Below are positions 1-5,474 of a DNA stretch of 5,474 nt, one piece after another. The stretch is from contig DYSK01000120.1 of NCBI GenBank assembly GCA_020718315.1, positions 1-5,474 on the forward strand. The letters are read 5' to 3'. A program made the translations under genes and the position numbers. The first letter of the stretch is position 1; the number at the start of each line of letters is the position of its first letter. The DNA is from Draconibacterium orientale (GTDB taxonomy: Bacteria > Bacteroidota > Bacteroidia > Bacteroidales > UBA12170). The notes beneath the pieces were generated by a model. That model made no database searches. It had not been told where the DNA came from and saw nothing but the letters and a program-made list of their open reading frames with translations.

Positions 1-625
1 GAAAAAGCAATAATTTGACCCGAAAACCCAAGCCCAAATAGATATTTTTCAATATTTCCACTTTAAATCCGCTCATGGCTTCAATCCAATGCGCTTGATT
101 GGCAAATTGAATATTTTCTTCTAAAACCGAAGGCCAATAGCCGGAAGTGATTTGGTAATTTTCGAGCGTTTGGTCAAAAACAGAAAAACCATAGCGCGCT
201 CCAATATAAAACATATCCCTGCTCAGGTCTTTATTGTCCTTGCGCAAATCGTAGTCGATACCTACCCGAAAATACTTTCCTTTGGATATGTAATTCAGCA
301 TGCTGCTCACTTCTTCGTAGTAGTTTTGTCCAAACTCTCCTATTCCATATAAATTTTCTTTCAATGTATAATCCACAGAAAAATCAAGTCCAGTGCGCTT
401 TGGCGATATGGCACCAATGAGCATATTACTCAGATCCCAACCAAATTTTAAATCGCGTTCCTGAAAAGCGACAGCTTTCTTGGTCCGCTCTGCCGGTTCG
501 ATTGTCTCCGATTTTTTAAGTCGCATATCGATCAAGCTATCCTGACTTTGTTGAGCCAAAACAGACGATGGAATTAGCATAATTAAACTAATAGACCAAT
601 TGAATATTTTCAGTTGAAACGACAT
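1..625 (-). CDS. DUF6048-like secreted/outer-membrane protein, C-terminus cut by window edge
   Basis: The function is unknown. The reading frame is open from base 625 to the left edge, giving 208 complete residues with no stop. The start at 625 is chosen because it gives a full signal peptide: Lys6, a hydrophobic stretch at about residues 7-18, then SSVLA-Q with likely cleavage after Ala24. The ATG at 580 would leave only nine residues before that site. The mature part has alternating hydrophobic/aromatic strands typical of small outer-membrane or periplasmic beta proteins, such as GLDFSVDYTLKENLYGIGEF, YFRVGIDYDL, MFYIGARYGFSVF and IYLGLGFRVK. From memory these match the Bacteroidota family DUF6048 (about 240 residues), so some 30-40 residues are missing. 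The start overlaps the end of the upstream lipoprotein gene by 38 bases, so the two are surely cotranscribed. Family assignment is fairly confident; the barrel fold is inference. Confidence 0.8.
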   Translation of the reverse strand, partial: MSFQLKIFNWSISLIMLIPSSVLAQQSQDSLIDMRLKKSETIEPAERTKKAVAFQERDLKFGWDLSNMLIGAISPKRTGLDFSVDYTLKENLYGIGEFGQNYYEEVSSMLNYISKGKYFRVGIDYDLRKDNKDLSRDMFYIGARYGFSVFDQTLENYQITSGYWPSVLEENIQFANQAHWIEAMSGFKVEILKNIYLGLGFRVKLLLF

Positions 626-1052
626 CAATTTCGGGGTTAAGAATACGTATTTCTTTGAGAAGGTGAGTAGTATAACTAAGATTAGTAATGGAATAACGGT
701 AATAAACGCCACATTTTATTGAATTCAACAAAAGTTCTTTGTTATACTCTATTCGAATGGTATCTTTCAATCCGCCTACATTCAAAACAAAGCTGCTTTG
801 GTCATGCGCATTATCCAAAGGAAGATAAAATTCACTAAGCTCACTTTCATTCAAAGCAATAAACTTTTCGGCCATCCCAAGAGCATAAAGCGTATCAATA
901 TACAGTTTATGCGTCAAGAGGAATTGATCTTGATTTACTGTTTCTATGGTGTAAATTTTCGCTTTTACACGAATATCGAGCGGCACGCAAATTTCATTTT
1001 TCAAACAAGAAGAAAAAATCGCGAGTAGTAAAACCAGAAATAGCAGACGCAT
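588..1052 (-). CDS. DUF6452-like lipoprotein
   Basis: This is a 154-residue lipoprotein of unknown function. It starts MRLLFLVLLLAIFSSC: a short hydrophobic signal ending in a lipobox-like FSSC, so Cys16 is the likely lipidated residue and the protein should be anchored to a membrane facing the periplasm. Two further cysteines, Cys22 and Cys114, could form a disulfide (inference). The C-terminal part, with IRIEYNKELLLNSIKCGVYY near residue 100 and ending NIQLVY, fits the Bacteroidota family DUF6452 as I remember it. That family is commonly encoded next to a DUF6048 protein, as here. The start is ambiguous. I prefer the ATG at 1052; a TTG at 1064 in the same frame would add MKKS, and a stop lies just upstream of that. 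The gene is first in its operon, directly behind a consensus promoter, and its last 38 bases also encode the signal peptide of the next gene. Confidence 0.8.
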   Translation of the reverse strand: MRLLFLVLLLAIFSSCLKNEICVPLDIRVKAKIYTIETVNQDQFLLTHKLYIDTLYALGMAEKFIALNESELSEFYLPLDNAHDQSSFVLNVGGLKDTIRIEYNKELLLNSIKCGVYYRYSITNLSYTTHLLKEIRILNPEIDVVSTENIQLVY

Positions 1053-1086
1053 CGATTTTTTCAAAATGAGATTGTTTTAGACCGAA

Positions 1087-1116
1087 CAAAGTTAACAAAG
1101 CCGCTTAAATCTACAA
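1087..1116 (-). promoter_or_regulatory. Bacteroidota-type promoter of the DUF6452-DUF6048 operon
   Basis: On the minus strand, TTG (1116-1114) is followed after exactly 19 bases by TAACTTTG (1094-1087). This is a full match to the TAnnTTTG -7 box with the expected spacing to a -33 TTG for the Bacteroidota primary sigma factor. Transcription would start near 1082, leaving a leader of about 30 bases before the ATG at 1052 and about 18 before the alternative TTG at 1064. It lies between the DksA-like gene and the operon, suggesting the envelope pair has its own transcript. Confidence 0.6.
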
Positions 1117-1135
1117 GGAAGTTCATCAAGAAATA

Positions 1136-1477
1136 TCATATTTTCAAACTCGCACAACGAACGCATTTCCGGCTATCGGGCATGAGCAGCAATCGAGCAG
1201 CAGGAATGGGATGTCCGCAAACAACACATCGATCAAATTCGTCGGTATAAAGGATTGTAAGGGCATGTTGCAAAGCATTTTGTTGCACAATTTTCTTTCT
1301 CAATGTAGATTCGTTCACACTTTTGTTGTTGATGGCATCCATACGGCTTACAGTACCAATGGCGCAATCGGGTTCTATTGGACGTGTTAGTTCTTTCAAA
1401 TCAGCAATTTGAGCTTCCAATTTGACAAGTTTGGCTTCTATCAGCATGCCAATTTGATTTTTTTCTTCGGGACTCAT
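1136..1477 (-). CDS. TraR/DksA-type C4 zinc-finger regulator
   Basis: This 113-residue protein belongs to the TraR/DksA family, which binds in the secondary channel of RNA polymerase and alters initiation, often together with ppGpp. The C4 zinc finger is complete: Cys84-x2-Cys87, 17 residues, Cys105-x2-Cys108, in the context CVVCGHPIPAARLLLMP and KCVRCA. Ahead of it are two helical segments (about residues 10-30 and 55-82) around a turn with SRMDAI (44-49). Asp47-Ala48 there may correspond to the acidic DxxDxA tip of DksA. It is shorter than E. coli DksA (151 residues) and longer than plasmid TraR (73). It has no signal peptide and is cytoplasmic. It is divergent from menI with an 89-base gap; a weak TACTTTTA box precedes it. 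Stop is TGA at 1138-1136. The family is clear, but whether it does the DksA job in this organism cannot be told. Confidence 0.88.
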   Translation of the reverse strand: MSPEEKNQIGMLIEAKLVKLEAQIADLKELTRPIEPDCAIGTVSRMDAINNKSVNESTLRKKIVQQNALQHALTILYTDEFDRCVVCGHPIPAARLLLMPDSRKCVRCASLKI

Positions 1478-1538
1478 TTGTATTTTTGGTAAAAGTACAT
1501 TTTTATAAAAACATTAGCGTCATTTCGTTGGTTAAGTT

Positions 1539-1546
1539 TATTTTTG
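1539..1546 (+). promoter_or_regulatory. Candidate -7 box of the menI-menF operon
   Basis: TATTTTTG fits the Bacteroidota TAnnTTTG -7 consensus and lies 20 bases before the menI ATG, giving a short leader of about 16 bases. No good TTG is seen at the usual -33 distance; TTAG at 1514-1517 is the nearest candidate. The box overlaps a perfect 12-base palindrome, TTTTGTACAAAA (1542-1553). Confidence 0.4.
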
Positions 1547-1566
1547 TACAAAACCTAAATTAGATT

Positions 1567-1974
1567 ATGAAAATCACAATCGAGCAAATGAACGAAACGA
1601 GCAAAGGCACTATGATAGAAGTGCTTGGGATAGAATATTTAGTTGTTGAACCAAATTTTATCAAAGCGAAAATGCCGGTTGATGAACGCACGCGTCAGCC
1701 CTACGGAATATTGCATGGCGGCGCTAGTGTGGCCTTGGCCGAAACAATTGGAAGCATTGGCTCTGCAATCTTGGTAATTGGAAAAAACGCCGATGTGCGA
1801 GGTGCAGGAATTTCGGCAAATCATGTAAAAGCGGTGAGAGATGGATGGGTGTTTGCTGAAGCCCGAACAATTCATGTGGGAAAAAATACACATATTTGGG
1901 ATATTCAGATTACCGACCAAACGGGCGATTTGGTTTCTACGGCACGTCTTTCAAATTTTGTTCTGTATAAATAA
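1567..1974 (+). CDS. menI: 1,4-dihydroxy-2-naphthoyl-CoA thioesterase (hotdog fold, PaaI/YdiI type)
   Basis: This 135-residue single-domain hotdog thioesterase most likely hydrolyses 1,4-dihydroxy-2-naphthoyl-CoA to free 1,4-dihydroxy-2-naphthoate, a late step of menaquinone synthesis in the cytoplasm. The core QPYGILHGGASVALAETIGS closely matches E. coli MenI (YdiI). Gln44, His50-Gly51-Gly52 and the catalytic Glu59 line up with YdiI Gln48, His54 and Glu63 at a constant offset of four. The NANHV-like segment is present as SANHV (83-87). Length is normal (YdiI is 136 residues), and the start at 1567 agrees with the YdiI N-terminus. Its stop overlaps the isochorismate synthase start by one base (TAATG), so translation is probably coupled, and this neighbour strongly supports the menaquinone role over a generic acyl-CoA thioesterase. 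It is divergent from the DksA-like gene. Activity on other aryl- or acyl-CoAs remains possible. Confidence 0.9.
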   Translation: MKITIEQMNETSKGTMIEVLGIEYLVVEPNFIKAKMPVDERTRQPYGILHGGASVALAETIGSIGSAILVIGKNADVRGAGISANHVKAVRDGWVFAEARTIHVGKNTHIWDIQITDQTGDLVSTARLSNFVLYK

Positions 1975-3083
1975 TGACGAGCGATTTAGAAAGTTTTCAC
2001 GAGCTGTTGATGCGTAAAGGAATTGCTTTTGTTCGATTTCGATTGCCCGGACAGCCGAATGCAAAAACGTATATCTCTTATTTGCCTGAGTCTTTTTCGG
2101 ACTTAAACTATCTCTTTTCGAACAAAAAAAAAGGATTTGTATTTGCCCCTTTTCAGCCAAATAAAGAAACTCCCATTTGGTTTTTGACGGCAAATGAAAT
2201 AATCGACGACGGCTCCGACTTGCAACAGCAGGAAGAATTCCTCTTGCAACTTCCTGATCGAATTCAATATATCCAACATCCGGAAATTCCATCGACCTCA
2301 AAAAATAAATATTCCGATTCCTTTTCCAAGCTAATGCAAGATTTGGAAACAGACCAAATTGATAAAGTTATCTTATCGAAGATTGTATCGAAACAAAGAA
2401 ACAATGAAACTTTATTTGAACTATTTGCTCGACTTTCCAAAACATATCCTCAAGCTTTCACTTATTTTATTCATCTCAATACCGGAGAGCTTTGGATGGG
2501 AGCCAGTCCCGAACTTTTGCTTGAGCAAAAAGAAAATGAAATCCGAACAATGGCCCTTGCCGGAACACAAACACTTGCCAATCAGGAATTAGCCAATTTG
2601 GTTTGGAATACAAAAGAGCAAAAAGAACAAGCCTATGTGGCCGATTATGTCGGCGCCATTCTTCAATCTCGTGTAGGAATGAATGGTTTTGAGCAATCCG
2701 AAACCTATAGCGTTCAAGCTGGAAATCTTGCTCATCTACGAACCGATTTTAGCATTCAAAAAGATGTTGATCGAACTTTGGCCTTCGATTTGATAAAGAA
2801 ATTACATCCAACACCTGCCGTTTGTGGAATTCCGCTTGAAGCCGCAAAAAACAAAATTGAGAAAACAGAAACCCATCGCAGAAAATATTACACCGGCTTT
2901 CTTGGTCCGATTCACTCCGATTCACTCAGCTTATTCGTAAATCTAAGATGTATGCAAATTTTGCCCGAATATTATGCATTGTATGTTGGAGGCGGCATTA
3001 CGCGCGATTCGGAATTGGAAAAAGAATGGCTGGAAACCGAAGCAAAAGCACAAACTTTGCTAAGCGTAATTCAATCAAACTAA
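1974..3083 (+). CDS. menF: Isochorismate synthase
   Basis: This 369-residue chorismate-utilising enzyme converts chorismate to isochorismate, the entry to menaquinone synthesis. The variable N-terminal third (about 1-110) is followed by the catalytic domain. There I see the general-base Lys131 in KVILSK, Glu180 in GASPELLL, MALAGT (193-198), Glu218 in the KEQKEQ segment (Mg2+ ligand by alignment with EntC), HLRTDF (254-259), the signature HPTPAVCG (278-285), YYTGFLGP (305-312), and the C-terminal YVGGGITRDSELEKEWLETE with acidic Mg2+ residues around 351-356. Length is close to EntC (391) and shorter than E. coli MenF (431). A siderophore role would be an alternative, but translational coupling to menI (TAATG at 1972-1976) points to menaquinone. 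A run of nine A at 2124-2132 encodes Lys51-53; the frame is intact. menD does not follow: the next gene is convergent and unrelated. Confidence 0.92.
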   Translation: MTSDLESFHELLMRKGIAFVRFRLPGQPNAKTYISYLPESFSDLNYLFSNKKKGFVFAPFQPNKETPIWFLTANEIIDDGSDLQQQEEFLLQLPDRIQYIQHPEIPSTSKNKYSDSFSKLMQDLETDQIDKVILSKIVSKQRNNETLFELFARLSKTYPQAFTYFIHLNTGELWMGASPELLLEQKENEIRTMALAGTQTLANQELANLVWNTKEQKEQAYVADYVGAILQSRVGMNGFEQSETYSVQAGNLAHLRTDFSIQKDVDRTLAFDLIKKLHPTPAVCGIPLEAAKNKIEKTETHRRKYYTGFLGPIHSDSLSLFVNLRCMQILPEYYALYVGGGITRDSELEKEWLETEAKAQTLLSVIQSN

Positions 3084-3134
3084 GAACAAAAGTTGAATAT
3101 CAATCGGGTTATGGAAATCGGAAGAATCATCCAA

Positions 3135-4031
3135 TCATTCTAGTTTCTCGTACTCATCCAAGGCCTTGGCAGCGATTTCTTCACCCATTTTTATAATGGC
3201 AGCCGCCTTGTAAAAATCAAAAAGACCAAACGATTGATGGGGGATATTGATCAATAAATCAGGCTTTCCTTTTTCGATGGCCATCAGTGATAATTGATGC
3301 ACCATCAAACTCATCGTTTTATTTATCAAATTGAAATAGCCCAATTTATCATTTTCGTTTTTTGGAACAAAGGAATTTAACTTGCCAGAAAGCAAATAGA
3401 TGTATTTTTTGAATCGTTGATCGTTTTTTAGTTTTTTCTCTTCGGCCAATTCCAATTTGTTCGTTTTTGAAAAATAGGGAATATGGGCGTTTACATCCAC
3501 TACAACTAAAATATCCTGCGGTTTTCTTTCCACATGGTTTATCGGAATGGGATTCAATACACCACCATCCACCATTTGTATTCCGTTGTTTTCGAAAGGA
3601 ATAAAAACAGTTGGGATAGAAATGGATGCTCTTATGGCATCGTATAAACTTCCTTCTTTTAAAACAACTTCCTGACCATTTGTGATATCGGTAGCAACGG
3701 CAGCAAAAGGCAAAGCAAAATCTTCGATTTTCTTATCCGGAATAATTTTTTTCATTTCGCGCAGCACTTTTTCGCCTTTCACCAAACCGTTTGCGCGAAG
3801 CGTAAAATCCACTAAACCGAACACGTCCATCCGGTCTAACGAGAGCAACCATTCTTTATACAAGCCTAAACTTCCAGAGGCATACAAACCGCCAACCAAC
3901 GCGCCCATTGAAGTTCCAGACATAGCCGAAATTTGATAGCCGCGCCGTTCCAATTCTGCAATTACGCCAATGTGAGCAATGCCTCGGGCACCTCCACTAG
4001 ACAAGACCAAAGCGATTGATTTTTTATTCAT
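3135..4031 (-). CDS. Patatin-like phospholipase / RssA-type serine acyl hydrolase
   Basis: This 298-residue patatin-fold hydrolase is predicted to cleave acyl esters of phospholipids or related lipids with a Ser-Asp dyad. All key motifs are present: the oxyanion segment SSGGARGIAHIGV (11-23), the nucleophile elbow GTSMG with Ser41, and VDGGVLNPIP with Asp155 as second catalytic residue. The N-terminus MNKKSIALVLSSGGARG begins straight into the first beta strand, with no signal peptide or added domain, so it resembles cytoplasmic RssA/YchK-type proteins rather than the surface-exported PlpD type. The C-terminal third (about 185-298) is less conserved and charged. The start is the ATG at 4031; a TTG at 4067 would add 12 residues but lies inside the upstream terminator stem. 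Its end faces menF across 51 bases in which I see no clear terminator. The substrate is unknown. Confidence 0.88.
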   Translation of the reverse strand: MNKKSIALVLSSGGARGIAHIGVIAELERRGYQISAMSGTSMGALVGGLYASGSLGLYKEWLLSLDRMDVFGLVDFTLRANGLVKGEKVLREMKKIIPDKKIEDFALPFAAVATDITNGQEVVLKEGSLYDAIRASISIPTVFIPFENNGIQMVDGGVLNPIPINHVERKPQDILVVVDVNAHIPYFSKTNKLELAEEKKLKNDQRFKKYIYLLSGKLNSFVPKNENDKLGYFNLINKTMSLMVHQLSLMAIEKGKPDLLINIPHQSFGLFDFYKAAAIIKMGEEIAAKALDEYEKLE

Positions 4032-4034
4032 ATT

Positions 4035-4067
4035 CAAAGGTAAAAAAGAAAGGGATTGCGAATGCAA
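4035..4067 (-). promoter_or_regulatory. Candidate promoter of the patatin gene, overlapping the ppdK terminator
   Basis: On the minus strand TACCTTTG (4042-4035) is a full match to the Bacteroidota -7 box TAnnTTTG. A TTG (4067-4065) lies 22 bases upstream, at the long end of accepted spacing, within the terminator stem. Only three bases separate the box from the ATG at 4031, so transcription would start at or beside the start codon and yield a leaderless or nearly leaderless mRNA. The -7 match is seen; activity is inference. Confidence 0.4.
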
Positions 4068-4075
4068 TCCCTTTC
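4042..4075 (-). terminator. Intrinsic terminator of ppdK
   Basis: A perfect 12-bp inverted repeat (GAAAGGGATTGC, 4-base loop, GCAATCCCTTTC; 4075-4064 and 4059-4048 read on the minus strand) is followed directly by six T (4047-4042). This is a classic rho-independent terminator 18 bases after the ppdK stop. There is no T-tract in the plus direction, so it acts only on minus-strand transcripts. It separates ppdK from the patatin gene. Confidence 0.9.
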
Positions 4076-4093
4076 AAACAAGAATGATAAAAT

Positions 4094-5474
4094 TTATCTT
4101 TTAAAGTTTTTCAATTCTTTTTTGAGTTTTTTCAGAACGTCTTTGGCATCGGATTGCAAGCGTTTTATTTCTTTTTCTGCTTGCTTCCGGATTACTTTCG
4201 CCGCTTTCTTGGCTTCTTTCTCCAACTCATTAAACTCAGCACCTAAGACATCGCCCACATTTTTGGCACTGTCTTTTAATTGTTCGCTAGCTTTGTCTTT
4301 ATCCCAAGCGCCTTGTTTGATATTGGCTTGAGCTGCAGCGAGGCGAGCAATTGGTACACGGAAAGGCGAACAGCTTACATAATTGAACCCAAGCGTATTG
4401 CAAAATTCAACTGAGCTGGGTTCTCCGCCGTGTTCACCACAAATACCTATTTTAATATTTGGTCGGGTTTTGCGGCCTTTTTCGACAGCAATTTTCATCA
4501 AACTACCAACACCTACTCTATCCAACACTTGGAAAGGATCGTTTTCTAAGATTCCTTTATCAAGATATACGGGCAAGAATTTGCCGGCATCATCGCGCGA
4601 ATAGCCAAAAGTCATTTGGGTCAAATCGTTGGTTCCAAAAGAGAAAAATTCGGCCGATTCGGCCATTTCGTCTGCTGTAAGGGCAGCACGAGGAACTTCA
4701 ATCATAGTACCAACCAAATACTTGATACTATCATTTCTTTCTTCAAATACTTTCTCAACGGTTTTGCGAACAATAACTTCTTGCATTTTCATTTCTGCTT
4801 TAGTTCCTGTTAAAGGAACCATAATTTCAGGATAAGTTGTAATGCCTTTTTCCTTCAAATTGAGACAAGCTTCGATGATTGCCCGCGATTGCATTTCAGT
4901 AATTTCAGGATAGGTATTTCCTAAACGGCAACCACGATGACCAAGCATTGGGTTGAATTCGTGAAGTGCTTCTACTTTTGCTTTAACAGCTTCAATGCTA
5001 ATACCCATTTCTTTTGCCATTTCTTTTTGATTTGCTTCTTCGTGAGGAACAAATTCGTGCAATGGTGGATCGAGTAAACGAACCGTAACGGGAAGATCGT
5101 GCATGGCGCCAAAAATTCCTTCAAAGTCGGTACGTTGAAGTGGCAACAATTTTTCGAGCGCGGCACGACGACCAATTTCATCGTCGGCAAGAATCATTTC
5201 GCGCATTGGACGAATTTTTTCTTCTTCAAAGAACATGTGTTCGGTACGACATAATCCAATTCCTTGAGCACCAAAATCGCGTGCCACTTTTGAATCGTGA
5301 GGTGTATCTGCATTTGTACGAACCAACATCACAGCATGTTTATCTGCTAAAGTCATCAAATCGCCAAAATCGCCGCTCAATTCGGGCTTGATGGTATCAA
5401 TTTTTCCTTCATACACTTCTCCCGTCGAACCATTCAAAGAAATCCAATCGCCTTCAACAAATGTTTTGTTGCCG
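4094..5474 (-). CDS. ppdK: Pyruvate, phosphate dikinase, C-terminal half, with extra C-terminal tail
   Basis: PpdK catalyses ATP + phosphate + pyruvate to AMP + pyrophosphate + phosphoenolpyruvate, reversibly, in the cytoplasm. The gene enters from the right edge; 459 residues are visible (numbered here from the first whole codon, 5473). The first residues, GDWISLNGSTGEVYEG, close the phosphohistidine domain, whose catalytic His is outside the window. The PEP/pyruvate-binding barrel follows, with Arg76 (GLCRTEH), Arg132 (VRLLDPPLHEF), Glu259 (GTMIEVPR), Asn282-Asp283 (GTNDLTQ) and the catalytic Cys345 (GICGEHGGEP). These match Clostridium symbiosum Arg561, Arg617, Glu745, Asn768, Asp769 and Cys831 with nearly constant spacing. 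After SPFRVPIARLAAAQA the enzyme should end within a few residues. Here about 70 more follow, rich in Lys, Glu and Ala and probably helical. A strong terminator comes 18 bases after the stop. Confidence 0.96.
   Translation of the reverse strand, partial: GNKTFVEGDWISLNGSTGEVYEGKIDTIKPELSGDFGDLMTLADKHAVMLVRTNADTPHDSKVARDFGAQGIGLCRTEHMFFEEEKIRPMREMILADDEIGRRAALEKLLPLQRTDFEGIFGAMHDLPVTVRLLDPPLHEFVPHEEANQKEMAKEMGISIEAVKAKVEALHEFNPMLGHRGCRLGNTYPEITEMQSRAIIEACLNLKEKGITTYPEIMVPLTGTKAEMKMQEVIVRKTVEKVFEERNDSIKYLVGTMIEVPRAALTADEMAESAEFFSFGTNDLTQMTFGYSRDDAGKFLPVYLDKGILENDPFQVLDRVGVGSLMKIAVEKGRKTRPNIKIGICGEHGGEPSSVEFCNTLGFNYVSCSPFRVPIARLAAAQANIKQGAWDKDKASEQLKDSAKNVGDVLGAEFNELEKEAKKAAKVIRKQAEKEIKRLQSDAKDVLKKLKKELKNFKR

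Noticed and set aside
1130..1145. AT-rich imperfect inverted repeat at the end of the DksA-like gene
   Set aside because: The stem is about seven A/T-rich pairs with a one-base loop and no following T-tract, so it is not a credible terminator.
1951..2301. Minus-strand frame of 116 codons over the menI/menF junction
   Set aside because: It lies wholly antisense to two well-supported genes and its product has no recognisable domain.
3084..3134. Possible bidirectional terminator between the convergent menF and patatin genes
   Set aside because: Only short direct repeats (AATCGG) are seen. There is no stem of useful length and no T-tract on either strand.
2948..3196. Plus-strand frame running out of the end of menF across the convergent gap
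   Set aside because: It overlaps menF in another frame and the patatin gene on the other strand, has no family resemblance, and both real genes have complete conserved ends.
4032..4067. Upstream TTG start adding 12 residues to the patatin protein
   Set aside because: The added codons lie in the ppdK terminator stem and T-tract, and the ATG at 4031 begins directly at the conserved first strand of the patatin fold.
4056..4331. Open frame of 91 codons on the plus strand, antisense to the end of ppdK
   Set aside because: It is Ser/Phe/Leu-rich because it is the complement of Lys/Glu/Ala codons in the PpdK tail. It starts inside the terminator stem and shows no recognisable motif.

Overview
The window reads as chromosomal DNA of a member of the Bacteroidota, probably Flavobacteriales or a relative. 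The evidence is moderate-to-low GC, genes without Shine-Dalgarno sequences, TAnnTTTG-type promoter boxes, a pair of envelope proteins of the DUF6452 and DUF6048 families (essentially confined to this phylum), and classical menaquinone genes. The assignment to order is only a guess. The DNA is densely coding: seven genes, two cut by the window edges, and no gene-free stretch longer than about 90 bases. I see no mobile element, CRISPR array, tRNA or rRNA.

Layout from left to right. (1) Bases 1-1052, minus strand: a two-gene unit, a small lipoprotein (DUF6452-like) followed by a secreted beta-rich protein (DUF6048-like, C-terminus beyond the left edge). The two overlap by 38 bases, and a good Bacteroidota promoter (TTG-N19-TAACTTTG) lies just upstream. 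(2) Bases 1136-1477, minus: a short TraR/DksA-type zinc-finger regulator. (3) Bases 1567-3083, plus: menI and menF, joined by a TAATG stop/start overlap and transcribed divergently from the DksA-like gene. (4) Bases 3135-4031, minus: a patatin/RssA-type serine acyl hydrolase, convergent with menF. (5) Bases 4094-5474, minus: the C-terminal half of pyruvate, phosphate dikinase (ppdK), closed by a strong intrinsic terminator.

Functionally, menF makes isochorismate, the committed step of menaquinone synthesis, and menI hydrolyses 1,4-dihydroxy-2-naphthoyl-CoA later in the same pathway. PpdK interconverts pyruvate and phosphoenolpyruvate. The DksA-like protein probably acts on RNA polymerase. The DUF6452/DUF6048 pair has no known function and is predicted to sit in the periplasm or outer membrane.

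Most of the window is ordinary core genome. I did not find a clear new system. The points most worth a second look are: a lysine-rich helical tail of about 70 residues on PpdK beyond the usual end of the enzyme; the ppdK terminator directly abutting a consensus -7 box that would start the patatin mRNA at or next to its ATG; and the overlapping, uncharacterised envelope pair.
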